Assembly (NCBI GenBank): GCA_028280195.1
Contig: JANQMH010000079.1
Span: forward strand, 130,750-194,749
DNA length: 64,000 nt
Direction: 5' to 3'
DNA from: Exilibacterium sp.
Lineage (GTDB): Bacteria; Pseudomonadota; Gammaproteobacteria; Pseudomonadales; Cellvibrionaceae
Shown: positions 1 to 9,895 of the stretch, piece by piece
How positions within the stretch are numbered: position 1 is the first letter of the stretch
How the letters are laid out: every line of letters starts with the position of its first letter
The notes under the pieces: generated by a model
What the model was told of the DNA's origin: nothing
Database searches by the model: none
What the model saw: only the letters and a program-made list of their open reading frames with translations
Program-made: the position numbers and the translations under genes

Positions 1-56
1 TGAGTCAGGCGCCAACCGCCGCCACTGCGGTTTAGAGTTTGAGGAGACAGTAGCGA

Positions 57-1598
57 ATGCGCAAAGTAAACGCATCGACTATCGATGAAGAAGTGACCTT
101 CAGTCATCACGAGGAACTGGTTTCCACCACCGATAAACGCGGGGTTATTACTTACGCCAACGAAGCTTTCTGCCGCATCGCCGGTTACGCGGAGCAGGAA
201 CTGGTAGGCCAGCCCCACAGCATTGTCCGACACCCGGATATGCCCAAGGCCGCATTCGCTGATTTGTGGCAGAAGGCCAAAGCTGGTGAACCCTGGCGCG
301 GCGCGGTAAAAAACCGCTGCAAGGACGGGCGCTATTACTGGGTCGACGCTTTCGTGACGCCGATCTACGAGCGCGGAACACTGATCGGCTATCAGTCGGT
401 GCGCACCCACCTGCCCGACGATATCAAACGCCGGGCCGCAGCCGCTTACCGGCGCATAAACAACGGCAAGCGACCCGCCGGCAGGCTCGGCAATCTCGGG
501 GTTAAACACATCACTTATATGACGTCGATAATAGCGCTGTGCCTGCTGGCCGGCACTTTCAGTACCTGGGCCTGGCCGCTGCTGGCGGCAGTGCTGCCCT
601 TTCTGCTCTACTATAGAGAACTGATTACCACACCGGCTTACTTCGCGCAGTTACAGAACCGGTACGACAGCGTCTCGCGCCATATCTACTGCCTGCCGGC
701 GCCCCACAGTGTGGCCGAGTATCACCTGCTGATGCTGCAGGGCAAGGTAAAAACCATTATCGGCCGTATTACCGACAGCACCGCGCCGCTGCGCAGGGGC
801 GCCGAAAACCTGGCCCAGTGCGCCCATCAGGCCAGAGACGGGGTAGCCAGCGAAGCCGAGGAACTGTATCAGGTGGCAACGGCCATGGAGCAAATGACAG
901 CCACCATCGATGAGGTTGCGCGCAGCACCACCGATACCTCCAACAAGGTGAGCCAGGCACACGCCCAGTGCGAAAGCGCCACTGCCGCCATCGGCAACAC
1001 CATGGTCAAAGTCGGCAGTCTGGCCGGGGAAGTGGCCAGGTCTGCCGAAGCGGCGCAGGTGCTGGCCTCGGAGGCGGAAAAGGTCGGGGCAATCATGAAC
1101 GAAATACAGGGCATCGCCGATCAGACCAACCTGCTGGCATTGAACGCGGCGATCGAGGCGGCGCGCGCCGGCAGCCACGGTCGCGGGTTTTCAGTGGTGG
1201 CCGACGAGGTGCGGGCGCTGTCCAAACGCACCCACGACGCCACTGAACAGATTCAGGGCTCGATCACCGACATCCAGACCACTCTGATGCAGTGGTCCGA
1301 TACCATGAAGCGGGGCAAGCAGGCGGCCGATGAGTGTGTTGCCGATACCGAAAACACCGGCCTGATGGTTAAACAGGTGTATGCAGCCATCTCCGATATC
1401 GCCGGCCTGTCACTGCAGATATCCGCCGCCGCCGAGCAGCAGAGTGCGGTTTCCCAGGAGATCAGCGGCAATATCAATAACGTCAAAGAGGTCTCGCGGC
1501 GCAATCTGCAGCAGTCGCAGACGGTTGAAGACGAAGCCATACTGATCGACCAGCGCGCCAACCGGCTGGCCTCGCTGGGGCTTACTTTCGGCAGTTGA
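57..1598 (+). CDS. PAS-domain methyl-accepting chemotaxis protein (Aer-like)
   Basis: Predicted energy/redox taxis receptor that signals through CheW/CheA. Seen: an N-terminal PAS domain (about residues 15-120, with [10 protein letters not shown] and [13 protein letters not shown] as in Aer), a hydrophobic membrane segment at about 153-187, and a C-terminal signalling domain with the MCP hairpin tip around 350-385 ([20 protein letters not shown], then [13 protein letters not shown]). There is no large periplasmic sensing domain, which fits Aer-type receptors that sense the membrane redox state through bound FAD. The length of 513 residues is close to E. coli Aer. A GAGGAG ribosome site lies at 41-46, 10 bases before the ATG. 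The ligand is inferred only from the family. Confidence 0.9.
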   Translation: MRKVNASTIDEEVTFSHHEELVSTTDKRGVITYANEAFCRIAGYAEQELVGQPHSIVRHPDMPKAAFADLWQKAKAGEPWRGAVKNRCKDGRYYWVDAFVTPIYERGTLIGYQSVRTHLPDDIKRRAAAAYRRINNGKRPAGRLGNLGVKHITYMTSIIALCLLAGTFSTWAWPLLAAVLPFLLYYRELITTPAYFAQLQNRYDSVSRHIYCLPAPHSVAEYHLLMLQGKVKTIIGRITDSTAPLRRGAENLAQCAHQARDGVASEAEELYQVATAMEQMTATIDEVARSTTDTSNKVSQAHAQCESATAAIGNTMVKVGSLAGEVARSAEAAQVLASEAEKVGAIMNEIQGIADQTNLLALNAAIEAARAGSHGRGFSVVADEVRALSKRTHDATEQIQGSITDIQTTLMQWSDTMKRGKQAADECVADTENTGLMVKQVYAAISDIAGLSLQISAAAEQQSAVSQEISGNINNVKEVSRRNLQQSQTVEDEAILIDQRANRLASLGLTFGS

Positions 1599-1831
1599 GT
1601 GACGCCTGCGCAACAAACGCCCGTATCCCATCCAAATGCGCCATATAGGTACAGAAGTTGACCGGCAACTACAATAATCCATAAGTAGGGTTTGCGCCGA
1701 GCGACAAACACTGAGATACTAAGGTGTATTTTGTTGCGGTGCAGCATACAATTAACCATAACGCCCCGTCAAAGCAGCGCATTTGCGCCAAAACAGTGCA
1801 TTTTTCGGGGCATTGCCGTGGAAACTTGCCT

Positions 1832-3112
1832 ATGCTTTATCACCTTTACGAACTCAATCATGCTGTGGTGCGGCCATTCAGGGCTATGGCCAAACTCAAT
1901 GCCAATTGGCTGAGCATGCCGTTCAATCCCGCCTCCTACTCAATGCCGGGCCGTTTTTCGGCGGCGGCAAGTAATTTTTTCCTCTCCGTCACCCGCCGCT
2001 ATGGCAAACCCGAGTGGGGCATCGAGCAGACCACCATTAACGGCTACCCGGTCGGCATTGAGCAGGAGGTGGTGTGGGAAGAGGATTTTTGCCGCCTGCT
2101 TCACTTCAAGCGCCGGCAAGAGGACATGCTCTGCGCCCACGGCGGGCAGCGCTACGATCCGCGGGTGCTGATTGTGGCACCGCTGTCAGGGCACTACGCA
2201 ACGCTGCTGCGCGGGACGGTGGAAGCCATGCTGCCGGAGCACGAAGTCTATGTCACCGACTGGCAGGACGCCCGCAACGTACCGGTGGCCCAGGGACGCT
2301 TCGACCTGAACGACTATATCGACTATGTCGACAGTATGATCCGCCAGTTGGGCCCCAGGGCTCATGTGATCGGCATCTGCCAGCCGGGGCCGCCGGTGCT
2401 GGCGGCCATCTCACTGATGGCCGAGACGGACGATCCGGCCAGGCCCGCTACCATGACATTCATGGGTTCACCCATCGACACCCGGCGCTCGCCCACGGTG
2501 CCCAACGAACTGGCAAAGAAGCGCTCTCACGCCTGGTTCGAACAGAATATGATCTATACCGTGCCGTGGCCCAACCCGGGCGTTATGCGGCGCGTCTATC
2601 CGGGTTTTTTGCAGCTGAGCGGTTTCATTACCATGAACCAGGGCCTGCATATCGACGCCCACAAGGACTACTTCGACCACCTGGTGAAAGGCGACTGTGA
2701 CAGTATTCAAAAGCATCGCGAATTCTATAACGAGTACCTGGCGGTTCTGGACCTGACCGAAGAATTCTATTTGCAGACCATTCGCGAGGTATTCCAGGAG
2801 CACCACCTGCCACGCGGTATGTTTTATCACCGCGGCCGGCTGGTGCGGCCGGAGGCGATCAGCGATGTTGCGCTGATGACGGTCGAAGGGGAGAACGATG
2901 ATATCGCCGGTATCGGCCAGACTCAGGCAGCCCACGACCTGTGTTGTAATATTCCGGAACAGAAGAGATTCGACTACGTACAGCCCGGCGTCGGCCACTA
3001 TGGGGTATTCAACGGCCGCCGTTTCCGCAGTGAAATTCAGCCGCGCATTCGCGATTTTATCCGCTCGAACTTCGACTGGAAAAAGGAAGCGGATTACCGC
3101 GGCGGGAGCTAG
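1832..3112 (+). CDS. phaZ: Intracellular polyhydroxyalkanoate (PHB) depolymerase
   Basis: Predicted cytoplasmic enzyme that breaks down stored poly-3-hydroxybutyrate granules. The alpha/beta-hydrolase fold carries a lipase-like box, VIGICQPGPP, with Cys at residue 183 instead of Ser; this Cys is the nucleophile in Ralstonia PhaZ1-type enzymes. A late His in GVGHYGVF (about residue 389) and an Asp in VEGENDDIAG fit the rest of the triad. I start at the ATG at 1832 (426 residues, MLYHLYELNH) because family members begin this way; the frame is open upstream to 1724 but that part has no family character. It ends 11 bases from the oppositely oriented methyltransferase gene. No PHA synthase is visible nearby. 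Confidence 0.88.
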   Translation: MLYHLYELNHAVVRPFRAMAKLNANWLSMPFNPASYSMPGRFSAAASNFFLSVTRRYGKPEWGIEQTTINGYPVGIEQEVVWEEDFCRLLHFKRRQEDMLCAHGGQRYDPRVLIVAPLSGHYATLLRGTVEAMLPEHEVYVTDWQDARNVPVAQGRFDLNDYIDYVDSMIRQLGPRAHVIGICQPGPPVLAAISLMAETDDPARPATMTFMGSPIDTRRSPTVPNELAKKRSHAWFEQNMIYTVPWPNPGVMRRVYPGFLQLSGFITMNQGLHIDAHKDYFDHLVKGDCDSIQKHREFYNEYLAVLDLTEEFYLQTIREVFQEHHLPRGMFYHRGRLVRPEAISDVALMTVEGENDDIAGIGQTQAAHDLCCNIPEQKRFDYVQPGVGHYGVFNGRRFRSEIQPRIRDFIRSNFDWKKEADYRGGS

Positions 3113-3123
3113 GGCCCGCGGGG

Positions 3124-3738
3124 CTATACCTCGAGCACCAGGCCGCTGGTATTGTGGGGCGCGGCAACGTGCCACATCTGGTAGTCGGCGTCCAGCTTGT
3201 CGATGCAGCGCTGTGCGACTTTGCCGAAAGTCGGCCGCCCCGGATCGCTCAGCACCACCCGCCCGACGCCGGCCTGCTTGGCGCGGCGCACCAGGTTGTA
3301 AAGCGGGTCGACCATGGAATCCCAGAAACAGATATCGGCACCGATAAGCATATCGAACTCGGACAGGTGGGCGCGGGTAACTTTTTCATAGCGGCTGCGC
3401 CAGGTTTCTACCTTGACCCCGTTGATATCGGCATGGTGTTGCAGGAAGGCAAACACCGAGGCGTCGGCATCCAGGGCAGTTACCCGCGCGGCGAATGTCT
3501 TGGCGCAGAAAATACCCCCCAGACCCCAGCCGCAACCGACCTCCAATACCTTCAGGCGCTTTTTCGGCGGCGTCTCCAGCAGATAGTCCATCAGCAGAAA
3601 AGTCGACTTCCAGAACTTGTTGCCGTGGATGGTGGCGGCGCCGGTCTGCTGGCGCAGGCGCCTGATGTCTTTGTGGCTGTTTTTCAGAATTGTCAGGCCA
3701 AATGCTTCACGGCAATAGGCCGCGCCGTTCACTGTCAT
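3124..3738 (-). CDS. Class I SAM-dependent methyltransferase
   Basis: Small methyltransferase of 204 residues. The S-adenosylmethionine-binding motif I, VLEVGCGWGLGGIFCA, lies at about residues 64-79, followed by an acidic residue at the end of beta-2 (VTALDAD). A later FDMLIGADICFWDSM stretch resembles the motif IV region of the Methyltransf_16 / METTL21-like protein methyltransferases. That subfamily acts on protein lysines, but the substrate here is unknown. It is convergent with phaZ and upstream has only a weak ribosome site (GAGCGG). The T-rich stretch at about 3750-3820 upstream has repeated TGCTGTTT-like units and may hold the promoter. Confidence 0.75.
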   Translation of the reverse strand: MTVNGAAYCREAFGLTILKNSHKDIRRLRQQTGAATIHGNKFWKSTFLLMDYLLETPPKKRLKVLEVGCGWGLGGIFCAKTFAARVTALDADASVFAFLQHHADINGVKVETWRSRYEKVTRAHLSEFDMLIGADICFWDSMVDPLYNLVRRAKQAGVGRVVLSDPGRPTFGKVAQRCIDKLDADYQMWHVAAPHNTSGLVLEV

Positions 3739-3904
3739 AAAACCGCTCTATTGTTTTCTGCTGCTGTTTCTGCTGTGGTATTTTGCCGCTGTTTTTTTAC
3801 TGCTGTTTTATTGCCGCCATCTACCCGCCGGGAGGAATGTCCCGGCGAACACCGGGCGGGCCCTATTCTACCTGAGCGGCCCGCGCTGAGGTAGCCGCCG
3901 GCGC

Positions 3905-5392
3905 CTATCGGGCCGGCGCCGGGCGGTTCGGGAATCGGTAGTGCATGACAACCGCCGTATTGGCGGTACTGCCGGCATTCAGCGGCGGCCGGAACTGAAT
4001 TGCCTGTATTTCCTCGCGCGCGCGCGATACGCCCAGGCCGGCCGGACTGCGGGCGACAAACTCGATATCGGTGGCCCTGCCCCGGGCATTGATTTTAAAC
4101 GATGCCGTCGCATGGGCCAGTTGCGCGGCGGCATCCGCCGACAGCGGTTCACCGGGATAGCTCACCCCTTTCAACAGTGACGACCAGCTGACAAACTCTT
4201 TGGCGCGTGTAGTATCTGCCGCAGATTCCTCCGCCTCCGGGCGCTTGTCACCGCCCGGCTGCGTTGCAAATTCGGTGCTGAAAGAACTCTGCGGCAGTAT
4301 CACCGGGCGGGCAAAATACTGCTGCAACTGCCGCGCTTCAAAACCCAGCTCGAGCAGGCGCGCCTCGGCACTGCGATAGCGCTCCAGGGCTCTGCCGACG
4401 GACCCATGGCTGGCCGGGTGTCGCCATGCGCCGGTGCCGGAAAAGCGGGTCCGGACGAGTCCCTTGGTCTGCGCCGACAATAACTCCCAGTCGGCCAGGT
4501 AGATATCCGCCATCACCGCTGCTGCGGCTCCGGCCTGCGGCGCCGCCGCGTAAATATCGCGGATGCGGCGCATCACCTCGCGACCCGCCCGCAGATGCCT
4601 GTTGGCCTGGGCCAGCACCTCGTCACTGCCCTCCTGCTGGCGCGCCAGCTGACTGCGCGAACGCAACAGCAGGGGTTCGGCCAGCAGCTGCTGATTCTCC
4701 CAGTCGTGCACCGTGCTCAGCGCGAGATAGTAGTATGACAGCGCCAGGCGATAGAGCACCGGCGCCAGAGCCGGGTCGCTGTCGCCGTATTGGCGCTCGG
4801 CGGCGGTCAGCATCAGCTGATTGATTTCATTGGCTTTTTCAAGTCGCCCCCGGCGCTGCGCCGCCCTTTCGAAATTCACTACCGCCAGGTGCCAGTTGGC
4901 GGTTTTTTTCAGCCCGGCAACATAGTCCAGCGGCTCCTCCCTGGCGAGCGCACGCTGGTACAGCCATTGCAGCCGAGCAAAGCCGTTATCGACCTGCCCC
5001 CAGCGGCCGGCGGCCATATTGGCCTCGATGGCGGCCTTCAACAGCGGAATCTGATCGCTTGAATAAAGCCCTTGATTGATGCGCGTCAGGTGCATGGCGC
5101 GCTCGAATACACTGGCGGCGGCGGTGTGGTCACCGCGCTGCTGCAGCAGCCGCCCCAGCCCCCAGAGTGGCTCGGCCAGAGTCGCCGCGTAGGGGCCGGT
5201 CTCGGACTCTATCTGCGCTACGGCGCTGCGATAGTGACTGAGTGACTGCGCGAGTTCGGCCGGCGCAGCTGCTCCCGCGTCGGCAGCCGCGGCGGCACCG
5301 CCGCCCCCAGCCGCGGCGGCGACCCAAATCACCACCACCAGCGCTGCGCCACAAACGCGCCCCGCGGCGCCACCAGACCTAAACCACTGCAT
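3905..5392 (-). CDS. Secreted TPR-rich protein with TonB-like C-terminal domain
   Basis: No specific family name recognised. Seen: an N-terminal signal peptide (about residues 1-36, Ala-rich), a long helical middle with tetratricopeptide-like repeats (for example LWGLGRLLQQRGDHTAAASV and neighbours), and a last segment of about 75 residues (ATASFKINARGRATDIEFV through VVMHYRFPN) that resembles the C-terminal domain of TonB-type energy transducers. No transmembrane anchor follows the signal peptide, so it is more likely a free periplasmic protein than a classical TonB. The ATG at 5392 has a GGAAG site 7 bases upstream; an in-frame GTG directly before it (5395) is an alternative. It seems to stand alone. 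Confidence 0.7.
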   Translation of the reverse strand: MQWFRSGGAAGRVCGAALVVVIWVAAAAGGGGAAAAADAGAAAPAELAQSLSHYRSAVAQIESETGPYAATLAEPLWGLGRLLQQRGDHTAAASVFERAMHLTRINQGLYSSDQIPLLKAAIEANMAAGRWGQVDNGFARLQWLYQRALAREEPLDYVAGLKKTANWHLAVVNFERAAQRRGRLEKANEINQLMLTAAERQYGDSDPALAPVLYRLALSYYYLALSTVHDWENQQLLAEPLLLRSRSQLARQQEGSDEVLAQANRHLRAGREVMRRIRDIYAAAPQAGAAAAVMADIYLADWELLSAQTKGLVRTRFSGTGAWRHPASHGSVGRALERYRSAEARLLELGFEARQLQQYFARPVILPQSSFSTEFATQPGGDKRPEAEESAADTTRAKEFVSWSSLLKGVSYPGEPLSADAAAQLAHATASFKINARGRATDIEFVARSPAGLGVSRAREEIQAIQFRPPLNAGSTANTAVVMHYRFPNRPAPAR

Positions 5393-5462
5393 CACATTTC
5401 TTCCAACGGTATGGTTACCGTTATTGCCAGGCGTTCTCTCTAATAGATTGTCGCCGGCAAAA

Positions 5463-7844
5463 TTAATTCAACGGACAATTGTCGACCGGCTGCTGCCAGA
5501 AGCCGGCCAGCGCCTGTTCGAGCCCGGCCGCGCTGCGGCAGTGGCAAACCTGCCAGTGGGCGGGGAAAAGCCGGCGGTAGAAGCTGGCGCCGAAACGCCG
5601 GTCAGCCAGCACCACCACGCCGCGATCGGTTTCACTGCGTATCACCCGCCCCGCTGTCTGCAACACCCGAATCATACCCGGATAGCGGTAGGCATAGTCG
5701 AAGCCGTCGAAACCACGCTGTAGATAATACTGCCGCATCAGCTCCTGTGGCGGATTGACCTGGGGCAAACCGACGCCCACGATAATGACGCCGGCCAGCC
5801 GGTCACCGGCATAGTCCACGCCCTCGCCGTAAATCCCCCCCATAATCGCAAAACCGATGGTTTCTGCGCCGCTGTCAAAGTGCGACAGAAACCGCTCGCG
5901 CACCTCGTCGCCGGAGCCCGGCTGCTGCCTGACCGCGAGCCGCTGCGGGTAGTGGCCGACAAAGTCGTCAAACACCCGGTCGAGGTAGCGGTAGGACGGA
6001 AAGCACACCAGGTAATTGCCGGGGCGGGCGCGAAAGGTACTGTCGATCACAGCCCGGATCTGCGCTACCGCCGGTTCGCGATGCTTGTAGCGGGTATCGA
6101 TATGGTCGCAGATAACCACGCCTTGCTGGCTGCTGGAAAACGGCGAGGGCAGCGACATACGCGCGGTGTGCGGGTCTAAGCCCAGCATCGGCTGAAAAAA
6201 AGCGAACGGCCGCAGCGTACCGGAAAAAAGTACCTGGCCGTGAAAACCGGTATAGCTCGCGCGTAAAAAATCGCCGGCATCCAGGCATTTGAAGGTTACG
6301 GTTTTGTCTCCCTGGCGGCGCGGCGCCTTTTCAGTCATGGTGCGATATACCGCCGCCGCCAGCGGCTCCACTTTGCGATAGCGGTAGAGATCCGGCAGCC
6401 ACTCGGCGACGGCATCGGGACAGTTCAGCCCCTGCTGGTGCAGCAGCTCCAGTGCCTGCACCAGCTTTTCCACCGCACGGGTAATGGTCGGCGCCTTGGC
6501 CGCGGTGGCGGAAAACCCCGGCGGCAGCGGTTTTGACCAGCGATCGATAGCGCGGGCGAGGCCCTTTATCGATGCCGCCAGACCGGGGCGAAGCGGTTCG
6601 CAGATGCGGGCGAGGCCCAGCACCGCCGCGCGCGAGAAGCGTACTGAGTACATATCGCGGGCCCTGTCACTGAGATTGTGGGCCTCGTCCACCAGCAGGC
6701 CTATGCGACTGTCGTTATCGCGGAAATAACTCAGTCCCACCAGCGGGTCGAAGACATAGTTGAAATCGCAGACGACAAACTGCACCCACGGCAGCACCTG
6801 CAGCGACAGCTCGAAGGGGCACAGCCGGTGCCGTGCCGCTACCTCGCGCACCGTCTCCGCGCCAATGCAGCCGCTCTGCAGCAGCTCGCGCCTGGCCGCC
6901 GGCAGGCGGTCGAAGAAACCCAGCCGCAACGGGCAGACGCCCTCCTCGTTCAACTCGCAGCCACCGCTGCGACACTCGCAGATATCATTTTTGGCGTGCA
7001 GCACCAGCGAGGTTATCTGCAGACCGCCGGCACCGAGCGCGGCGAGACAGGCCCGCACCGCATCGCGGCCCTGCTTTTTCGCGGTCAGATAGACGACCTT
7101 GTCGATATGTCCCGCGCCCATGGCTTTAACCGCGGGAAATACGCTACTCACGGTTTTGCCGATACCGGTGGGCGCCTCGGCCAGGTAGCTGGTGTTGTCG
7201 CGCAGGCTGCGAAACACCGCCACGGCCAGATCGCGCTGCCCGCGGCGGTAATCGTTGAAGGGGAAGTCCAGCCGCCCGGCAGTCAGCGACAGCTGCGAGC
7301 GCTGCTGCTCGACCAGCTCCAGCCAGGCGACATAGGCATCGATCAGCGGCAGGCAAAAATCCTCCAGCTCGCAGCGCTGCAAAACCTCTTCCTGGCGGTG
7401 GACGCGATCGGCCTTGAGGTCGTACCAGAGCATGGCGAGGCGCACGCTGTCGGCATGCCCGCTCTGTTGCAACAGGTGGCAGAAACCGTAAAACTTCAGC
7501 TGTGACCAGTGCAGATAACGCTGGCTTTCAGCCAGCGCCTGCGGCGGGCAGTAAGTGCTTTTAACCTCCTCAATAAGCGGCGGCGTTTGCTGCGGATGGA
7601 ACAGATCCGCGCGGCCACTGAGCTGCAGGCGGCGCCCGCGGCGCGATAGCGTCACCTCCAGCCGGTATTCGGCGACGCTGGCGGCGGGCTTTTTTTTCTG
7701 CAGCCGGCTGTGCGCGCGGATACCCTCTTGCGCGCCGGGGCCGTGTGCCGCGTTGAGCAGGTCGCCGCGGCGACAGCTGAACGCTACCACTTGCCCCACC
7801 GGCAGCACCAGCACCGCCGCAGAACCGACCGGTGCATCAGGCAC
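5463..7844 (-). CDS. Rad3/DinG-type DNA helicase with N-terminal Cas4-like nuclease domain
   Basis: Predicted superfamily 2, XPD/DinG-family helicase. Seen: an N-terminal PD-(D/E)XK-type nuclease module (about residues 60-140; SGRADLF then LIEEVKSTY and QLKFYG, the D, ExK and Q/Y signature of RecB/Cas4 nucleases), Walker A APTGIGKT at about 222-229, a cysteine-rich insertion at about 285-345 between Walker A and B that should hold an Fe-S cluster, DEAH at about 385, and motif VI QTAGRVIR near residue 735. The start is a GTG at 7844 overlapping the end of the VRR-NUC gene by 8 bases, so the two are translationally coupled. A role in repair of branched or crosslinked DNA is inferred from the partner. 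Confidence 0.85.
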   Translation of the reverse strand: MPDAPVGSAAVLVLPVGQVVAFSCRRGDLLNAAHGPGAQEGIRAHSRLQKKKPAASVAEYRLEVTLSRRGRRLQLSGRADLFHPQQTPPLIEEVKSTYCPPQALAESQRYLHWSQLKFYGFCHLLQQSGHADSVRLAMLWYDLKADRVHRQEEVLQRCELEDFCLPLIDAYVAWLELVEQQRSQLSLTAGRLDFPFNDYRRGQRDLAVAVFRSLRDNTSYLAEAPTGIGKTVSSVFPAVKAMGAGHIDKVVYLTAKKQGRDAVRACLAALGAGGLQITSLVLHAKNDICECRSGGCELNEEGVCPLRLGFFDRLPAARRELLQSGCIGAETVREVAARHRLCPFELSLQVLPWVQFVVCDFNYVFDPLVGLSYFRDNDSRIGLLVDEAHNLSDRARDMYSVRFSRAAVLGLARICEPLRPGLAASIKGLARAIDRWSKPLPPGFSATAAKAPTITRAVEKLVQALELLHQQGLNCPDAVAEWLPDLYRYRKVEPLAAAVYRTMTEKAPRRQGDKTVTFKCLDAGDFLRASYTGFHGQVLFSGTLRPFAFFQPMLGLDPHTARMSLPSPFSSSQQGVVICDHIDTRYKHREPAVAQIRAVIDSTFRARPGNYLVCFPSYRYLDRVFDDFVGHYPQRLAVRQQPGSGDEVRERFLSHFDSGAETIGFAIMGGIYGEGVDYAGDRLAGVIIVGVGLPQVNPPQELMRQYYLQRGFDGFDYAYRYPGMIRVLQTAGRVIRSETDRGVVVLADRRFGASFYRRLFPAHWQVCHCRSAAGLEQALAGFWQQPVDNCPLN

Positions 7845-9501
7845 TATCGGCCCACTCGACCATCAGCACCCGGTGGGAAATGTGATGTCGGGCAAAATAG
7901 TGCATCCAGCGCAGTTGGTTTTTCTGCAGGCGATCGCCGGGCCCTTTGACTTCCACCAGTTCATAGCCGCCACTGGCGGGAAATGCGATCAGGTCCGGCA
8001 GGCCGGAGCAATGGTGACGTAAATCGGCCAGTTGCCGCCGGAAGACACACCGCCAGTGAGATAGCGGGATATGCCGCAACGCCAGCTCCAGCAATTCTTC
8101 GGACAGGTGCTGCCAGGCAACCAGGGGGTTGGCAATACCGCGCTTGCGCTGAAAAGTGCTTTTGACGATGGCGCCGAAGCGCGGCTCGCAGAGCTCCTGC
8201 AGGCGCCGCTGCAGCAGCGGTTGTCGCGCGGCGACAAATTCCGGCTGGTAAAAGTCGGCCGGCGCCGATTGAAAAGGGTTGAAAAACACACCCGGCCGAT
8301 CGGCGAAAACAATATCCCAGATAAACAGGCCCAGCACGCCGTTAAACAGTGTGTTTTCGACATAGAAGCAATCACAGTGGCAGGACAGATACTGGGCCGC
8401 CGCCAGTTCCACACGGTGGTGCTCACGACCCAGCGTCACCACATCCTCCGGCGGCCGATAGCGGGCCGGTGCCGGCCAGTCGAGTTGCTGCCTGGCAGCC
8501 AGGCGGTGGCCAAACTGCAGCGCGAAGTGATGCTCCTGTTCGGTACCTGGCTCGGCCAGGATATGGCGGCAGACGGCAAGTGCGGCCGCCGGCCCGTCGC
8601 GCTTCAAGGCGATTCTGGCGCGCCGCTCGCGCGCCGGCGGCTGCCGGCATTCGGCGTAGAGCCTGTCGGCTTCAGCCAGGGCACCGAGCCGTTCCAGTTG
8701 CCTGGCCAGTGCCAGGATCAGGCGCTCCAGCCGCCGGGTCAGGGTTTTATCCGCTGCATCTCTGTGCGGCAGGCCGGCGTAGAAGGCCAGCAGTGCCGCG
8801 GCGTCCTGCAGCAGTACGTCTGGCAGTTGCTCATGGCAGCGGTAGTAGTGCAGATGGCGGTCTATTTGCGCGCGCGACTGGAACAGCAGGTAGCGCTGCT
8901 CGAGGGAGTAGTGCTCATAGCGCTGCAGGCCCAGGTCGCGCAGTACGTAGTCGGTCAGGCTTTGCCGCAGGTTGCCGAAATAACACAGTTGAAAGGTGGT
9001 AAACGCGTCGCCGCGGCTGAGCTGATAGACGGTCTCGCCGCGCAACAGGCGGGCGCACAATTCATCGCCGGGCAGATATTGCTGCAGCGCCAGCTCCAGC
9101 TGCTCCCGGCCCAATGCTCGCAACGGCTTTCTATCCGCCGGGCTGGTACAGCGCGTCAACAGTTCCGCTTTGGAAAAAAGCCCGAGCAGCTGCTGTACCT
9201 CGGCCTGCGGGTTGACTGCCAGCAATCCGGCCCGCGATAGCGCCGCGGCGGCAGTCCGCAGGCAGCCGATTTCGGCGTAATCGAGTTTGCCGTGCCGGAA
9301 CAGCGGGCCCTTGCGCGACAGCAGGCGCACGTAGAGTTTCTGCGCATCGGCGGGGGCGGCTTTGAAGCGGGTGTAAAATTCCTGTTCCGTCTCGGACAGC
9401 AACTGCCAGTACCTGCCGGCGACGAATTCCACCAGCGACAGAAAGTTGGCCAGGTAGTAGTCCGGGGGCAGCTCGATAGCGTTTACGGTTTCCATGGCCA
9501 T
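7837..9501 (-). CDS. VRR-NUC domain nuclease (bacterial FAN1-like)
   Basis: Structure-specific nuclease related to FAN1, which cleaves 5' flaps and interstrand crosslink intermediates in characterised members. The C-terminal VRR-NUC domain has GLPDLIAFP (about residue 497) and ELVEVKGPGD (about 515), supplying the PD...ExK metal site, followed by QLRWMHYFA. The N-terminal 400 residues are helical and rich in Leu/Arg, as in FAN1. The length of about 554 residues matches Pseudomonas FAN1. The start is uncertain: ATGs at 9501 and 9495 are both possible with no clear ribosome site, and the frame stays open to 9543. It is first in a two-gene unit with the overlapping helicase. Confidence 0.85.
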   Translation of the reverse strand: MAMETVNAIELPPDYYLANFLSLVEFVAGRYWQLLSETEQEFYTRFKAAPADAQKLYVRLLSRKGPLFRHGKLDYAEIGCLRTAAAALSRAGLLAVNPQAEVQQLLGLFSKAELLTRCTSPADRKPLRALGREQLELALQQYLPGDELCARLLRGETVYQLSRGDAFTTFQLCYFGNLRQSLTDYVLRDLGLQRYEHYSLEQRYLLFQSRAQIDRHLHYYRCHEQLPDVLLQDAAALLAFYAGLPHRDAADKTLTRRLERLILALARQLERLGALAEADRLYAECRQPPARERRARIALKRDGPAAALAVCRHILAEPGTEQEHHFALQFGHRLAARQQLDWPAPARYRPPEDVVTLGREHHRVELAAAQYLSCHCDCFYVENTLFNGVLGLFIWDIVFADRPGVFFNPFQSAPADFYQPEFVAARQPLLQRRLQELCEPRFGAIVKSTFQRKRGIANPLVAWQHLSEELLELALRHIPLSHWRCVFRRQLADLRHHCSGLPDLIAFPASGGYELVEVKGPGDRLQKNQLRWMHYFARHHISHRVLMVEWADSA

Positions 9502-9651
9502 GGTATCGCGGCGGCAACGGGTTGATATAGGCGCGGTCTGCAAGGGCTATTATGGGAATTTTTTGCGTTTAGTAAAGGCGTCTATACTGTCGTACGGTTT
9601 TGTAGCGACCCGGGTATGTTTTGCTCAGGCGGAGATTGTGCCATTCGATCC

Positions 9652-9839
9652 GGCCCGGACCCGGCTTGGGGGTTTGAGACACGGCGTGAATACCCGCAAG
9701 CGGGTCCGGCCCGAAATCACAGATTTCGGGCGTTCCGCGGAGCGAAGTGTTACTTCGCTATTTCCCGCTCCACCCCTGTAGCCTTCACGCCAGCATCCCT
9801 GCTGGCGAGAGTCTCAAACCCCCAAGCCGGGTCCGGGCC
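9652..9839. repeat. Dispersed long-hairpin repeat, copy A
   Basis: A 188-base element bounded by a perfect 29-base inverted repeat (9652-9680 against 9811-9839; the inner end reads GGGGGTTTGAGAC). The interior holds further short palindromes: CCCGAAATC/GATTTCGGG around 9710-9730 and CGCCAGCA-TCCC-TGCTGGCG around 9789-9808. The core recurs in inverted orientation at 9896-10060 and again at the window end. Open frames across it repeat the same peptide fragments and are not considered genes. The structure resembles a MITE or a REP-like palindromic element; no transposase is present. Confidence 0.85.
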
Positions 9840-9895
9840 TGCCACCGCAGTATTATCTACTTCTGTTAAAAAGTATTTCGGGCGGCACATCTCTT

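Noticed and set aside
1724..1831. Upstream extension of phaZ
   Set aside because: The added 36 residues have no family similarity and the internal ATG at 1832 matches known PhaZ starts.
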